A DNA stretch of 64,000 bases from Lonicera japonica (GCA_021464415.1 CM038467.1:48235715-48299714), one strand, 5' to 3'; numbered from the stretch's first letter, positions 1 to 12,492 are shown. Program-made: numbers and translations. Notes: generated by a model not told the origin, from the sequence alone.

Positions 1-279
1 CATCTGGCTAAAGGAAAGGAACTGCAGATTCGTATTGAGGAAGATGGAGATGCTATTGTTATGAAAAAACTTACGATTGTAGGGCTGTGGTGTATTCAGT
101 GGTATCCAGTAGATCGTCCGTCCATGAAAGAGGTGGTTCAAATGTTGGAAGGAGAAGGAGAGAATATGAGTATGTCGCCAAATCCTTTTACTGCTGCTAC
201 AAAGCGAACAATAACAAATGCAGGCCCACATGGAAGAGTTGTTGAACAAGAGTTGTCAGTCATCTTAGAGTTAGAGTGA
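1..279 (+). CDS. LRK10L-type receptor-like kinase, C-terminal end (partial, enters from left)
   Basis: The reading frame is open from base 1 and ends at a TGA at 277-279. It encodes the last 92 residues of a Ser/Thr receptor kinase. Visible is the end of the kinase domain (subdomain XI), with the block LWCIQWYPVDRPSMKEVVQM followed by LEGEGE, where the conserved Arg is in DRPSM. A short Ser/Thr-rich tail follows. This block is typical of the LRK10L/PR5K group of plant membrane kinases (rust-resistance Lr10-like). The catalytic core and ectodomain lie to the left of the window. Sequence immediately after the stop codon (from 283) is duplicated at 47148, but the kinase exon is not, so a rearrangement breakpoint lies at the end of this gene. 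The protein has a longer, different tail from the two minus-strand kinases in the window and belongs to a different subgroup. I am sure of the family; whether the gene is functional cannot be judged. Confidence 0.88.
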   Translation, partial: HLAKGKELQIRIEEDGDAIVMKKLTIVGLWCIQWYPVDRPSMKEVVQMLEGEGENMSMSPNPFTAATKRTITNAGPHGRVVEQELSVILELE

Positions 280-1519
280 AAGTCCCAAGTTACTAAAGTT
301 GGCAGTCATGAATTCCTGGTCTATTAGTTATTTTCTTATAATCATAGGCTTTGTGAGTAGTTTCTCGAAGTTGTACTTCTGAGCATATATAAAATAAAAA
401 TATTGACTTTCCATTCCACATTATCAGATCATTATCAGTTTAATGAGTAACAAAAATTTCAGAATACGAAGGCAGAAGACATAGATGAAGCTCAGGTAAT
501 TTAAAATGTTCCAAAAAAGAGGATACATACCCATCGGTAAATATAATTGCAACAATTTTTGGACGACATAGTACTGTTATTCAAGTTTTGTAATGTAGTA
601 TAAACAAAATATAGATTTTCATACTGGCTGTACAATTAACATTTACAATGAAGGGAAGCTACATTTTATTAGGAAAATGTTAACATGTTTACCTTAGTGA
701 AAATACCGTTGACAAAAGAATGTGCTTATGCAGGAGAGTCGGTGTTGCACTAAATACATGGGGGGACCTTTTCTAGATACTTGGTTGTTGTTGTTGAGGA
801 TACTTCCTATAACTCAGAGATTGCGCGGAATGGCTTTTCTAGTATAAAAAACTAACATTGGAGACGGTAGACCTAGTTGAATGCATAGAAGTTGACACAC
901 AAAAGAAGAGACATCTCAGATCAGCTAGAGTATGAGTATACTAAAACTAAAGATATGTGTTGCAGAGTAGTTTGTCTAATCCAAAATTCCGAACAAAAAA
1001 CTATAGAAGTCAGAGGATCAAGATACGAAAAGTTGCTAATAATGGAGACAAATACAATGAGAGAATACAAATTAGGTGGATGGAGAAACTTATTGTTTCG
1101 TCGTTCTTTTGTTTGAATAACACGGGAACTAAAGTCATTATAAGTTATAACACAAGAAGTTCTCGATGAATCTTCAATACTCGTATACCTGGATCCACAG
1201 CGGTTCCACATTGCAACTTAAAGCAAGAAAGTGGCCTGGGCCTACCAATCCAAGGATATCTAGCTCCTAGTCAAAACCCTACATTCATCACTTATTTCAA
1301 AACTAGACCATTCTTCATCAAACAAATTTACATTTAAGATAGCTTCGAGTGTAATCATATATATGTGTTTTCAGGTTCAAATCTTAGTTCAATTATTATT
1401 TTTTATTTCTAAAGCATGAAGGGTAATTCAGTAATTTCATGTGCATACCAAAAAAATGACCTGATGCATGTGCAGTGTTAATCCGTGACAGTAGGTATAT
1501 TTTTAAAACTACTTTAGAA

Positions 1520-1615
1520 TGTGATGGTGTTTGGTTGAATAGTTAAAGTGCACGTTCATGTCACAAATATCCTTGGTTCAAAACTCACGGCAATTTGGTT
1601 TTTTCCTAAATCAGC
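1520..1615 (+). repeat. Possible tRNA-derived SINE remnant
   Basis: A pol III-like pair of motifs is visible: a box A-like 'tggttgaatagttaaagtg' and, about 35 bases on, a box B-like 'ggttcaaaactc'. The same block recurs at 48385-48475 (as part of the segmental duplication) and in part at 45510-45580. I see no clear tail or target-site duplication, so this is a weak call. Confidence 0.3.
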
Positions 1616-1762
1616 TAAGGATAATATTAAGAGTCATGTTTACGTTTTGGCACAAAATTGATGTACCAAATCTCCCCATACTAAGTAACTTTTATTCTTG
1701 ACTGTCAATTACGTTGAAATTGGAGAAAAACATTATAAGTGAAACTGAGATTGAATACACAC

Positions 1763-2004
1763 CCTTGGATAGACGTGTATAGCAAGACGAAAGCTCTAAC
1801 TCCAGCAGCAAGTCCGACTTTTGCCTCTCGAATATTCTGCACTTCAACTAGACCTGCAATTGACTTAATGGTATCCGATGAGCAAGATCTGGGTGATAAA
1901 GCAACACAACCACCCAATTCAGGAAGTGCCTCTTTTATCCTCCCGATTGGCCACAAAAATTCTAAGGTCATCCTTGAGCTGGAGATTTAGCGTATCATCA
2001 TTAT
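1763..2004 (-). pseudogene. Mevalonate kinase exon 2, frameshifted copy
   Basis: Minus-strand translation gives the second-exon region of plant mevalonate kinase (the GHMP kinase that phosphorylates mevalonate in the cytosolic isoprenoid pathway). Visible blocks include LNLQLKD, GRIKEALPELGG, CSSDTIKSIAGLVEVQN and a leucine/tyrosine-rich end. The exon would be bounded by an acceptor ending 'ggtag' at 2005 and a donor 'gtgtgt' at 1762. It is 242 nt against 244 nt in the better copy at 48624-48867. The missing 2 nt fall just after LQLKD and shift the frame, so this copy is broken. Exon 1 lies 1.9 kb upstream on the same strand at 3892-4022. No exon carrying the ATP-binding GHMP motif (PxxxGLGSSAA) is present anywhere in the window, so no complete gene exists here. 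Confidence 0.85.
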
Positions 2005-2579
2005 CTACCAAAGAACAAGATCCAATGCAAAAGGAAATTTGATCAATGGAGAGCACTAAGTACCCAATAGTATATTGACAAGAAAAGCATCAGATATGAA
2101 ATCTTACGATAGTAAATAAGTTTTATCTTGAACATCGACGCTTAATTTGGGAAAGAGGGAGTAACAGGTGTATATAATAGCATGAAAGCAAAAAATTGCT
2201 TAAAAGGCCTGTATTTTTATGTGCACGGGTTTGGCAAGAAAAAAGTGAGCACTAAAAGTAAAATAGAAATAAGATACAAAGAAGATAATGTAAGTGAAAG
2301 GTTGAATTTATCGGTTAAATAACATAATCGCAAACCGTCATGCTACAAAGAGAACAAACTTTTCATGTTTCTATGTAGGTTGTGACAAGTAAGACACTAA
2401 GACACTTATGTTTCTTTACAATTACAAAAAGGGTCTTATTTCCCAAAACTTTTTATACTTTGTATTGAAACAAACAAAGCTATGGTGAAAAATATTTCAA
2501 CAAATATCTGTAATCGAATGAAAATGACCCGTTTGAATCAACCCAACCTACCTTTAAGTTATATACCATTGGCTCCTTT

Positions 2580-3300
2580 CCAATTTTTTGCGTAAAGTAC
2601 ATTGTACTTTTTGGTACTTTACCCTTAACAACTACAAGAGAAACTAAACTGAACAAGAGACATCACATTTTCTTTCTGATGGAGAGCCCAATATGAATAA
2701 TTCACCACACTCCAAGTGAAAAATCGACTCAATATACTGATTTTTCGATCGTTTCAACCCACAGCAATACTTGAGTGGTACTCACCTTCACATAAAACTT
2801 ACCATTTGAAAATATAAGACAATCCCAAATTTAGATTGAAAATAATGATTTTGGCCCAAATCCATTCCATTACAGATTATTTTTCTTAAAAGATTATTTC
2901 ATTAAATTCTATCTACTGCCGCGAGATTGCTTCTCCATAGAACTTTGGCGCTTTGTTTTTACCAAAATAAATCCATTCCATTAGCAAGAAATCATTCAAA
3001 CTGAATGGTAAACAACCCACTATCCCAAAGACGTCAAAAACATTTGGCAAATATGAGAAACCAAATAACAGTTTAAAATACGGGATTTATGAACATGGGA
3101 AAGTTTATAGAGCCTAACGAACAAGGAAGAAATAGACTCAGACCCCGGCACAACATCCTCCCAAATCCTTATTTTCGACCCATCCCCAACTTTGAGACTA
3201 GTGAAACTAAGGCAAGAGTCCAAGCCTTGTGTGATAAACTTCCAAGGTAACCAATAAGTTCCTCTTACTACCAATTGGAATCTCCCACACCCCCACCCCA
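2580..3300. other. DNA present in copy A but largely replaced in copy B
   Basis: This stretch contains the LINE fragment at 3020-3319. In the duplicate segments at 46795-46880 and 49435-49520 it is replaced by about 60 bp that match part of the LINE in the opposite orientation. Confidence 0.6.
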
Positions 3301-3319
3301 AAATTAACATGCTGTCCAT
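3020..3319 (-). pseudogene. Non-LTR retrotransposon (LINE) fragment, region after reverse transcriptase
   Basis: The 99-codon minus-strand frame reads as the segment of plant L1-type LINE ORF2 between reverse transcriptase and the zinc-binding/RNase H end. It shows the familiar KVGDGSKIRIWEDVV block (family pattern VGDG..IRFWxDxW) preceded by WLPWKFITQGLD and followed by LYKLSHVHKSRI. There is no reverse transcriptase core, no start and no tail, so it is a remnant only. It sits between MVK exons 2 and 1 in the duplicated segment. The family assignment rests on pattern recognition of this conserved block. Confidence 0.7.
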
Positions 3320-3891
3320 ATTTCTAATTATATTACTGACTGAATGCGAAAGGGTCCCATCACAGTACTAGATGGGTTTTTTCCTCTTCCCACAGAGAAA
3401 GTTCCTCATTAATAGTTCAATTATATGGTCACTTTGCATGAAATCTTGAACAAGGCGAACAATTAGGTGTGGATACGGCCCCGCACACACGAAAGGATAA
3501 ACAAGCTCTCCACTACTGTTCCAATCTTTTTGACACCCTTTCAATTAGGGGTTCCCAAAAACCAACACTAAGTGGATTTCCGCTCAAATCTATCTCAAAG
3601 GAAGAACAAGATTTGTTAATTTCATTATTTGTCAAAGTAAATGTACAGTATCAAAGGACAATCTTAGCTCCAAGTGTCTAAAATAGTCACGTTTCATAGG
3701 GGCACGAAACATACAAACCCCAAACAAGTTCTATTAAGAAAATCAGAGAGAGTCTCATTCCGGTTAAGCCCAATAATTTGATAGCTATGATCATGATGGT
3801 GACAAATTCCATATGAATCGATTCTCAATCACAAACATTTCTACAAAATAAATTTAGGGAATAATAATAATAACAAAGCATATAGACATAC

Positions 3892-4022
3892 CTGAAGGAG
3901 GAGAGAGAAATGTAGGTGTGGAGATCAATGGAGGCAGCCACCGCCGCAGATCCCTGAACGACGGCTTGTTCGCCGGCGAGTATTATCTTATTCTTACCCG
4001 GATCTCTCGCTCTAACCCACAT
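3892..4022 (-). pseudogene. Mevalonate kinase exon 1, copy 1
   Basis: From an ATG at 4022 the minus strand reads MWVRARDPGK, then NK, then IILAGEQAVVQG and SAAVAASIDLHTYISLSSF, ending at a good donor (TTCAG/gtatgt). This is the N-terminus of plant mevalonate kinase, including the substrate-binding APGKxILxGEHxVVxG block. Departures from consensus: A to D before PG, a 2-residue insertion (NK) inside the motif, H to Q after GE, and H to Q before GS. The NK insertion is shared with the copy at 49865-50007. The 5' flank to the right (CT-rich leader to about 4110) is also duplicated. Exon 2 lies at 1763-2004. Read as a pseudogene fragment because exon 2 is frameshifted and later exons are absent. 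Confidence 0.85.
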
Positions 4023-4199
4023 ACTCACTCAATGATCTTAATTTTCTCTCCAATAAAGCAAAAAGTTATAGATTCGCAGTCTCTAATTCTTTGAATTCTC
4101 GTCCGCAATTATGAACTTGGGGATTCGTAGTTTCCGACTGTCTACTGTAGATAACAAAAATAATATACTTGCTCACTAGTATTAGGGATATTTTTAATT

Positions 4200-6848
4200 T
4201 TAGTATATTTTTTAATTATTATAGTTTATGATATCGTACAAAATTTGGTTTATATTACATGTTTTTAAGTATATTGTTATGTTTAAATGTTTAATTGACA
4301 GTATTTTATAGTTATTTTAACAAGTTATAAATTTAAACCTACTTATAAATAAAATACACATGATAATTTTTTTAGATTATGCAAAATTAAATTTGCATTG
4401 CTTGTTTTATAATGTATTACTATTTATTGGAATTTGTTTGCCATTACTTTAAAGTTTACATGAGTGATATAAAAATTTATATTCATTAAAAAATATAAAT
4501 GCATTATGCGAAACAAATTTACATTAATTTTTTTTTAATTGCAAAATTAAGTTTGCACAAAATATAATTTTAATTATAACACAATTTTGTCAAATAAGAC
4601 CTTTTACCCCATTTCTAATGATGAAAATTAGTTGACCCAAACAAGACCTTTTGATTAGAAGTTCAGTTTGAGTTTGATTCGGTTTCTAAGGGCTTGTTTG
4701 GTTTCTATTTCTGAGCAAGATTTTAAATTTTTTTCTCAAAACACAATTTAAAATCAATTCTACTTTCACACTTTTTAAAATTTATTTAACTGTACTTTCT
4801 CTCTCTAATTTTTTTTTAAAACGCCATTACTTTAAATCCAAAAATCAAAAAATAATAAAAAATATATATTTGAAACCTACTCATCGAGATCTATAAAATA
4901 AGATTCATTGTGACTATTTTTTGAAATTTTTTATGTGTTTTTTTCATTGGTTGAAAAAAAGTCAAACAAAACCAAATTCACTTTTCAACATAAAAACTCT
5001 AACTCAAAACATTTAACCAAACACCAAATTTTTTAAAACTTATCTAGAAAACTTATCTAGAAACATTAAGCAAACACCACCCAAATTTTTAAAAACTTGT
5101 CTAGGAAAGTTGTCTAGAAACATTAATCAAACACCACCTAAATCTTTCAAACCCAAGCCAATATTTTCGGTTCAATTTTATTCAGTTTTAATATATATAT
5201 TTAAAATAAATAAATCGTAACGCAACACTTAGTTTGGTTAGAAAAATAATAACTATTTACTTGCTCTTATTTATTTTGAACAAAAAAAATATTAACTCTA
5301 CATTTATAATATAATTTCAATATTTATAATAACTCAAAAAGTCAATTTCTCACTAAAATTCTACTATTTTAACCTTATTTGCATCTTATCACCTTCTTCC
5401 ATTTGAGGCAAAACCTAGTGCCTTCATTTATCATCACATTAATGCCTCTAGTGCCACGCCTAATTCTTTCAACTCATTGACTATCACCGGTGGTAGGCCA
5501 AGTGCGAGGTAAGGTGGACACTTGACCTTTAATTTTGCCATTTTGGGCGGTGTTAATTGCAAACATTAAAACATTCTAACATTGCCTCAATTTTATTACA
5601 CCGAAATAATATGAACATACTTTACGATTGCATTGACTGTGCCAAATATATACACATTAACTTGGTGTAATAGGACTGAAATATTTTTAAGAACAAAAAA
5701 ATACACGGTTTCGGTTGGGATAAAAATTAAGAGACGCAAACGGTTTAGGTCGGTTCTAAATCTTCCAAATCTAAACCTGGACCAAACTTTTCGGTTTTGC
5801 TTCGGTTTTCATATAAATTTTTTAAACCTAAATAAATTGTAAGACAACACATCATGCAAAACAAATTTTCATTAATTTTATTTTATTTTTTAAAATTGTA
5901 AAGTTAAGTTTACACAAAACATAATTTTGATTAGAACACAATTTTGTCAAATAAGACCTTTTGACCCATTTCCAGTGGTGAAAATTAGGAGATCCAAACC
6001 AAATTTAAAAGTTTGGTTTCAGTTTGATTCAGTTTCTAAATCTTTCAAACCCAAACCAAACCTTTTGGTTCAATTTTATTTGATTTTAATATATATATTT
6101 TTAAAATAAAATAAATTGTAAAGCAACACTTATTTTGGTTAAAAAAATAATAACTATTTAATTGTTCTTATTTCTACATTTATAATATAGTTCCAATATT
6201 TATTATAGCTCTTAGAATTCGTCTATTTTAACCTTGTTTTCATCTGATCGCCTTATTCCATTTGATGCAAAACCTAGTGCCTCCATTACCAAAGCCTAAC
6301 TCCTTCAACTCATTGACTATCACCGGCAGTGAGCCAAGTGAAAGGTAGGTAGGCACTTGCCTCTTTAATTTTAGGCAGTACTAATAACACATATTAAAAC
6401 ACTTTGACATTGCCTCGCTCCTATAACATTGAAATAATGTGCACATACTTTACGATTGCGTTGATTGTGTCGAATATATATGTATACATTACATTGGTGC
6501 AAGAGGGCGGAACCATTGTATTTTTTTGTTCTTAACAATATCTCGGTCCTATTGCACTGAGTAAGGGGTGTTTTTGGTATTGGTCGGGATAAAAACTAGG
6601 AGAAACAATTCGCTTCAGTTTAGGTTTCTAAATTCAAATCCGAACCAAACTTTTCGATTTCGCTTCAGTTTTCATATATATTTTTTTAAAACCAATTAAA
6701 TAAATTGTAAGATAACACTTATTTTTGTTAGAAAAATACTTATTTCGGATCGAAAGATATTAACTTTTACAATTACAATATTATAACTTCAATATTCATG
6801 ATAGCTTAAAGAGTCGCTTTCTCACTAGACTTTGTAAATTTTAGTAAC
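4200..6848. repeat. A+T-rich DNA with a tandem duplication of about 1.35 kb
   Basis: No gene is visible. About 4510-5857 is repeated, diverged, from 5858 to about 6840. Landmarks recurring in order are 'acacaattttgtcaaataag' (4571, 5937), 'ctcattgactatcaccgg' (5472, 6309) and 'catactttacgattgc' (5614, 6444). Gaps between landmarks vary, so later indels have occurred. Short ORFs here are low-complexity and not supported. Confidence 0.7.
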
Positions 6849-8184
6849 TGATGTACCAAGACATTGGTATAATTTACTATGCTAATTTACATTTAAAGAT
6901 CACATATTAATACTATTTTTCTATTTTTAATGCCTTCTTAGGTGCTAGAAAAGAATTGGAGAAGATCGAAGAAAAAAGAGAAATTAAAGTAGGTGAAGAG
7001 ACTTAAAGTCGTTTAATACTTCTAGACGCAAAACTTTTTACTCAAAATTTTGAATAATGTGATTATTGAGTTCATTTTGACGAGAATTTCGAGAGTTACA
7101 ACTTTACAATTCAAAATATTTTTAAATTCAGCCATTTTGGGACCAAAATTGCGATGCCGGATCAATAGCTTGGAAGGAGGAAAATTCAAATTGCACCCTA
7201 AATTGAGCACAAAAAAATATTCATTTCAGCAGCCAGCCCATGTGATTAATTCAGCAACCTAAATGTGTGGGCTAAGTGCTACTTAAACCCAAAGCTGACC
7301 AATTAAATAGCAAGCCCATTATTAAACCATAGCCCACCGATTACATAAGCCCACTAGTAGCAAATATTAGGCAATGCTGTAGCCGATTCTCTTTCTCTCC
7401 ACTTTTTCTTGATTTCTTTGTTACTCTCTGCTCAAGGGGTTTGAAATTTTGAATTTTTTAATTTAATATCATGTAAGTTTTGCTTTACTATTTTTTTTTC
7501 CATGCTAGTATAAATTTATTTTAAGGTTAGGATAAATATATTTCATTGATTATATTATACGTGTTCATGTCAATTAACTCTACCTAACTCTACTAATTTA
7601 ATGGTTCAATGTTAAGTACAAGTTTTCTTATTAGATGCCTATTTTAATTGATAAAATAAATAAATTAGATTCTCATTATATTTTTGTTGATTTCACTTTA
7701 TGATTTGTTAAGACCAAATATAAGGTATGTTTTGATAGATATAATGAATCTTTTGATCTTATACATAAGGTCGGCTGTAGAATAATTATAATTAGATTTT
7801 ATAAATTAATTAAACTTGATTGATTTGATTTTTCGCAAATAATAAAGTCGAGAGACCAAATTATTGCGAGACAAGAGTAGAGTTGATGCGCATGAATACT
7901 TGGGAATATGATCTTAAATGTGTAACATCGAAACTCTAGTAAATTAATTCATTGATTTTGTTGTCTTGCTTAATATTATTTAATTTAATTACATTGCTTT
8001 AGTTTACTTGTTTTACTTTATTTTATTTACTTGATTCCCATAAACTAACTAGATTAGGAGTTTAGTGAAAGATTAACAAGATAATTGTAAAACGTACTGT
8101 TTGAGTCATAGTGGATTGACCTTGCTTACACGCTACACCATAAACTGATTCATGCACTTGCGAATATTAAAATTTATCACAACA
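6849..8184 (+). mobile_element. 1.3-kb TG..CA dispersed element, copy A
   Basis: The element begins TGATGTACCAAG, ends ATCACAACA and is flanked by gtaac (6844-6848) and ataac (8185-8189), a 4/5 match to a 5-bp target-site duplication. Three relatives occur at 18886-20227 (minus), 20808-22852 (minus) and 52651-54102 (plus, truncated). All share the start 'gatgnnccaagaaattggtat' in diverged form and the end with 'gcttgcgagtattaaaatttaacacaaca' features. There is no coding capacity. TG..CA ends plus 5-bp duplications fit an LTR-retrotransposon-derived or non-autonomous element; which class is inference. Confidence 0.7.
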
Positions 8185-8189
8185 ATAAC

Positions 8190-9576
8190 ATAAAATTTTA
8201 AATAATAAAGTAATGTTATTTTTTAGCCACATATTCAATGATTCAGTTTAGTTTGGTTAAGTTTTATAACATCCCTCCCCAAACCCGAACCAAATATATT
8301 TGGTTTTGGTTCGGTTTCTTTGTTTTAATTTTGATTTTTTTGGTTCGATTTTTTACAAATTGTTTCGGCTCGGTACAGTTCGGCCATTCTATTTTTTGGT
8401 TTGCCAAAACACCCCTAGCACCGAGGTAAAGTACACATGCTCGGTGCTATTGGACCAAGTAATGAGATAATGTTACCTAGTAATGTGGTGTGTGTAATTA
8501 GCACCGCCCTTAATTTTTGAAATGTGTTTATTTTTTGTTAACAATTTTTAAAAAATAATTTAATAAGTAGTCAAATATATTTTTATTTTCTTTATTTTAT
8601 ATAAAAATTTCTACTTTGCCCACCACGTTGTAGATTATTAAAAACTTTATTGTTAAGCGTGATACTTATAATATTTTAAAAATCGTCATTTGTAAGTTTT
8701 TTTTTGTATATATATAAATAATTTTAACCTTTTAGTGTCATTTTCTTGAAATTTACACTATAAAAAAAGCCACCTACGTCATAGTTAAATTTTGCCCCAT
8801 TACTCTTAAATTCTGGTTTCATCACTGATTATCACACTGAGCATAAGGTTGTATTGATTGCCAATATCTCATTTTTTAGTTATATATTGTTGAGATTCTG
8901 TTATTATCTAGGTCACACTTTGCTAACACTAATATCACAATTATAAGGTAGTCCAATCCCATAATAATAAGTAATTACTATTTTACCTGAGCAGGAGATA
9001 GAGCTTCCTTTTTCCTTATGATAAACAATTTGAAGTAAGACAACAAACAAATTGAAGAGTTAAGCTTATCAATACCAAATTCTTTGCTAGTTTTTGTTTG
9101 AATGAAATTTTGTTAATCTTAATTAGAACTTCCATTAAGTCCTTTGGTGACGTGGTATGGTTTACTTGTGGAGCTGAAATTAGGAATGTTTTCGATCTCA
9201 GCCGAGATGAAAATTAGAGTGACCCAAACCCAAACCAAATTAGGAATATTTTTGATTTAGTTTTGCACTGGCACATCGCAAACCCATACCAAACTTACCC
9301 AGTTTGGATTTGGTTCTTTCAGTTCAATTTTTAACGAATTAGTACTGTTCGAGCATCTGGTTTTTGGATTGCCCACACCACCCTTAACTGGAATGCCAAT
9401 ACTAATGTGTGCAATTGGGTCATTCTATTGTGGTAAATTCAAGTCCTATGACATAAGACACCACCTAACTATTGAATATGTCACCTCTTCAGGTACACTA
9501 CATTGCACTTTCATTATAGGCCTTGATGAAACCACCATAAGGAAAGCCAACAGCTACCCAAGCCCGATGACAATAC
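8190..9576. other. Non-coding A+T-rich interval with ccaaaccaaa-type repeats
   Basis: No gene is supported. 8238-8410 and 9190-9370 are rich in 'ggttcggtt' or 'aacccaaaccaaa' motifs, as found at ends of plant hAT-like MITEs, but I could not pair terminal repeats or target duplications. Confidence 0.4.
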
Positions 9577-9903
9577 TATTAGAGTTAGGAGCATCTAACT
9601 CAAAACCAATTGGCAATGTTGCTTTGTGATGATTCTTTTTTCCAATGTGGGATTTGTAGTCTCAACACGCTCCCTCATGTGTGGCGTAATTTGAGCACAA
9701 CACATGGGCCATTTATGTTGGGTGATGCGGAGTATGTGTGGCCGTTAGGCCTTTGATTTATGTGTATAACCTTGCTCTGATACCATATTAGAGTTAGGAG
9801 TGTCCAACTCAAAACCTATTAGCAATGAGTGGAGTAGCCCCTCCATCTTATATATTGCTTTATAATGATTCTTTTTTTCGATGTGGGATTTGTAGTCTCA
9901 ACA
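9577..9903 (-). mobile_element. TRIM (terminal-repeat retrotransposon in miniature), complete
   Basis: Two direct terminal repeats (9577-9667 and 9786-9903 on the plus strand) share 'agagttaggag..ccaactcaaaacc' at one end and 'gatgtgggatttgtagtctcaaca' at the other. Read on the minus strand, the right repeat is the 5' LTR, starting TGTTGAGACTAC. Directly beside it is a primer-binding site TGGTATCAGAGC (complement of 9774-9785), matching the initiator tRNA-Met 3' end. The minus-strand sequence before the other repeat is purine-rich (gagggag). The whole 327-bp unit is flanked by a perfect 5-bp target-site duplication aatac (9572-9576 and 9904-9908). There is no coding capacity, as expected for a TRIM. 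Confidence 0.9.
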
Positions 9904-10369
9904 AATACTTGCCCAATATGTTAGTCCAAGAACCACAAGCCTAAGGAGCATACCTGAATGTCACCATTGTTTCCATTCCAATTGTATTGATGAATGGCTT
10001 GGCTGAATGCTATCTACCGGTTTGCCTGAAGTCTCATCTGCCTCCTTATGTTTCTTGATGTTCTTTTGGTTTTTTCTTGCCATTACTTCCCATCCTACAA
10101 CAACGTCAATTTAACTTTCTTGTAAAATAGTATGAAAGACTATTAAACAATGTCAAAGTGAGAGCGGGGAAATAAATCATCATGCTACCTAAACCAATAA
10201 TTTACATAATTTTGAAAATTTTATGGTCTATTGGATAAACAAATATGATAAGGAGGAGATACATTTAATCATTTTGCATTACATAAGCAATTGATGATCA
10301 ATTAACTAGTGTTTGCTATTATATAGGTATATTATTATTCATAGCACTTCATTAACTTAAAACTTTTGC
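9904..10369. other. Non-coding interval
   Basis: I see no gene, tandem repeat or terminal inverted repeat. It lies 3' of the kinase pseudogene fragment that is on the minus strand. Confidence 0.4.
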
Positions 10370-10644
10370 TCTGTTTTTGAGATGATTGCCAACTCTTGTC
10401 CAACATCTCTTCTATGGGTAGGCGCATTTGTTCTTGTTTGATTTGTAGCAGCAACAAGAGGATTAGTGGGCATGTTCATATTGTTTTATTCTCCTTCCAA
10501 CATTTGAATTGCCGTTTTCATGGATGGAAGATTTCCTGGATACCACTAAATATACCATAGCCTTACAATCGTAAGCCTTTTTATATCAATAGCATCTCCA
10601 TCTTCTTTAATACAACTATGTAGCTCCTTTCTTTTATAAAGATT
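10370..10644 (-). pseudogene. LRK10L-type kinase C-terminal fragment
   Basis: The minus-strand translation aligns end to end with the kinase tail at 1-279. It contains KEDGDAI, KRLTIVRLWYI, a stop, WYPGNLPSMKTAIQMLEGE, a second stop, then a tail ending GQELAIIS. The DRPSM of active kinases is NLPSM here. Two in-frame stops show it is not coding. No other kinase subdomains are found upstream (10650-12000), so this is an isolated exon end, parallel to the breakpoint seen at the kinase on the left edge. Confidence 0.85.
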
Positions 10645-12492
10645 GTTAATATATTGTACGGGCTTAATGCGAATGCACCAGATCTACCCTCTTAGTGTTG
10701 GGCCGACCCGGATGGGATATTTACTTAACCCTAGAGAATCTCCATATATATAATATATGATAAGAACTCTAAGGTTTAACCTATTATTCATAGCCTTCAT
10801 CTTTCAAATATAGACTCTCATTCTCTCTCTAGGGTTATCACCTAAGAACCCAAAGATTTGTGGCGTGGAGAACAAGGGAAAATTCTAGCATTCTACCCAA
10901 CGCTGTTGCTGAGATCCGAAAGCACACTACGATGCGACGTACATTAAATTTTTGTAACAAACAAGTCAGTCAACGATCCTTTCTGCATATTCGGGATTTT
11001 TTCGTTGAAGGTATAGCTAAATCTTTTTAAAAATTTCTTAATTGCTCTACTTTTCATAGAGAAAATGGGACTTGAGATCTCACAATAATGAACACATAGT
11101 TTTAACATTGTATTTGTTAAGTTATCACCAAACTATCAAAAACAAATCACTGAAAAGGTTTTTGTGTATACCCAGATAATCCAACTACACTGGATTCAAC
11201 ACTCTTAATCCCTCATAAAAAGTAGTGCATTACCCCTTATTATTTGATGTATTCATGACCCTCTATCAAAGATAAATTGGATGTGGTCACTGGTTAGCTA
11301 ATGAGTAACAAAACATGATGTGTTATTGAATAGTCTTCCGTAGGTCCTCATATCAATCTAGTTAGGTCCAATTGCTTTCCTAAACACACCCATTTCCATC
11401 TCTTATGATGTTTCCCCCAACAAAATTCCTAAGCTACATTTATCACGATAAATCATCGTAGCCATTACTGTAAATAAAATCAAGGCCTTTAAGAGGCATA
11501 ACATATTTGGGTCTAAGTACATGAATCATCTTCACCCAAAGAGCTCTATATTGAAGGCCATATGATATGTTACTCTACAAGTAATCATTATTTTTTCTCA
11601 CTACTACATTAATTGTTATTATGTTGATTTTGACATACCATTGCTCATAGAATTTCTTGCATAAGCAACACATTACTCTCTCACAGGTGCGGAAATGATC
11701 GATATTATACAAAGATTTAGACTTCATTAATCAAAACAATTTAGAGGTATATTAAGAGGGTTTATCTGAGTGTTTAACCAAAACAAATATGCTAACTTGC
11801 CTTTGGAGTCTGACTTTTTTCCATTGAGACTTAAAAGGTTCAAAACATGTGGTGTATTTTTTTTACATCCTAATGTTGAATGGAAGTCTATTAATCGTTA
11901 ACAAATATAAATAATGTTTGTTTTCTCACCTCTTAATGCTAAATTTGATTAAAATCTAGCATTTAGCGCTAAGAGGTAAGTCATTTGCTGAATGCTTAAT
12001 TGCATTTTATTGAAATTTTAAATGTCATTTATCGAGTCAAATGAAGTTGAACATTTTTTCAGAGATTTCATTCATCATTAAACATTCATGATTCAGCATC
12101 AATGTTCAATAATTAAAGGCTAAAAAAACCAACGACCTCTTAATTTGGACGGAGGGAGTATTCTAGTAGTTATACTCATCATGTTGGCAAATTCAGGAAA
12201 AGGGTTTTTTAATATCACAATTCTAGCAAACCAATATGAATATCCACTCTCAATCACAAACATTTTAAGGAGTTATTTATATTTTACCCCATGAAGTTTC
12301 ATCGCCTTTTCACTTTTGCCCATGAACTTCAAGTTGTGCCACTAAGCTCTCATCCGTAAAGTTTGATCTTATTATCACTTTAGTCTGAAATCCGATGTGC
12401 ATTACATGTGGCGTTTTTAGTCCAAAAATCCATCTGGGGGTTGGCTTTTGAATTAAAGTGAAAACGGGAGTAAAATTTAAGGACGAGCATTA
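10645..12492. other. Non-coding interval
   Basis: No gene is visible. 12138-12162 resembles one end of a Stowaway-like MITE (ggacggagggagta) without a findable partner end. 12190-12275 resembles the MVK intron flank at 3780-3830. Confidence 0.4.

Larger units (their letters stand above)
283..4110. repeat. Segmental duplication, copy A (partner 47148-50105)
   Basis: Long stretches match 47148-50105 by eye at high identity, starting with 'cccaagttactaaag' just after the kinase stop. The match runs through MVK exon 2, the following non-coding DNA and MVK exon 1, to about 4110. Copy A carries about 0.7 kb of LINE-containing DNA (about 2580-3300) that is mostly missing from copy B. Copy B carries a complete Stowaway-like MITE of which copy A retains only the right part (about 2096-2160). 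Confidence 0.85.

Noticed and set aside
3469..3681. 70-codon ORF on plus strand
   Set aside because: No domain recognised and not conserved as a frame in the duplicate segment at 47-50 kb.
9369..9629. 86-codon ORF
   Set aside because: Its 3' part runs into the TRIM; no domain, and the 5' part lies in repeat-like DNA.
9774..9785. tRNA-like match as a tRNA gene
   Set aside because: Only the 12-base primer-binding complement is present, abutting a terminal repeat; no tRNA fold.
12138..12162. Stowaway-like MITE end
   Set aside because: Only one terminus was found, so no element could be delimited.
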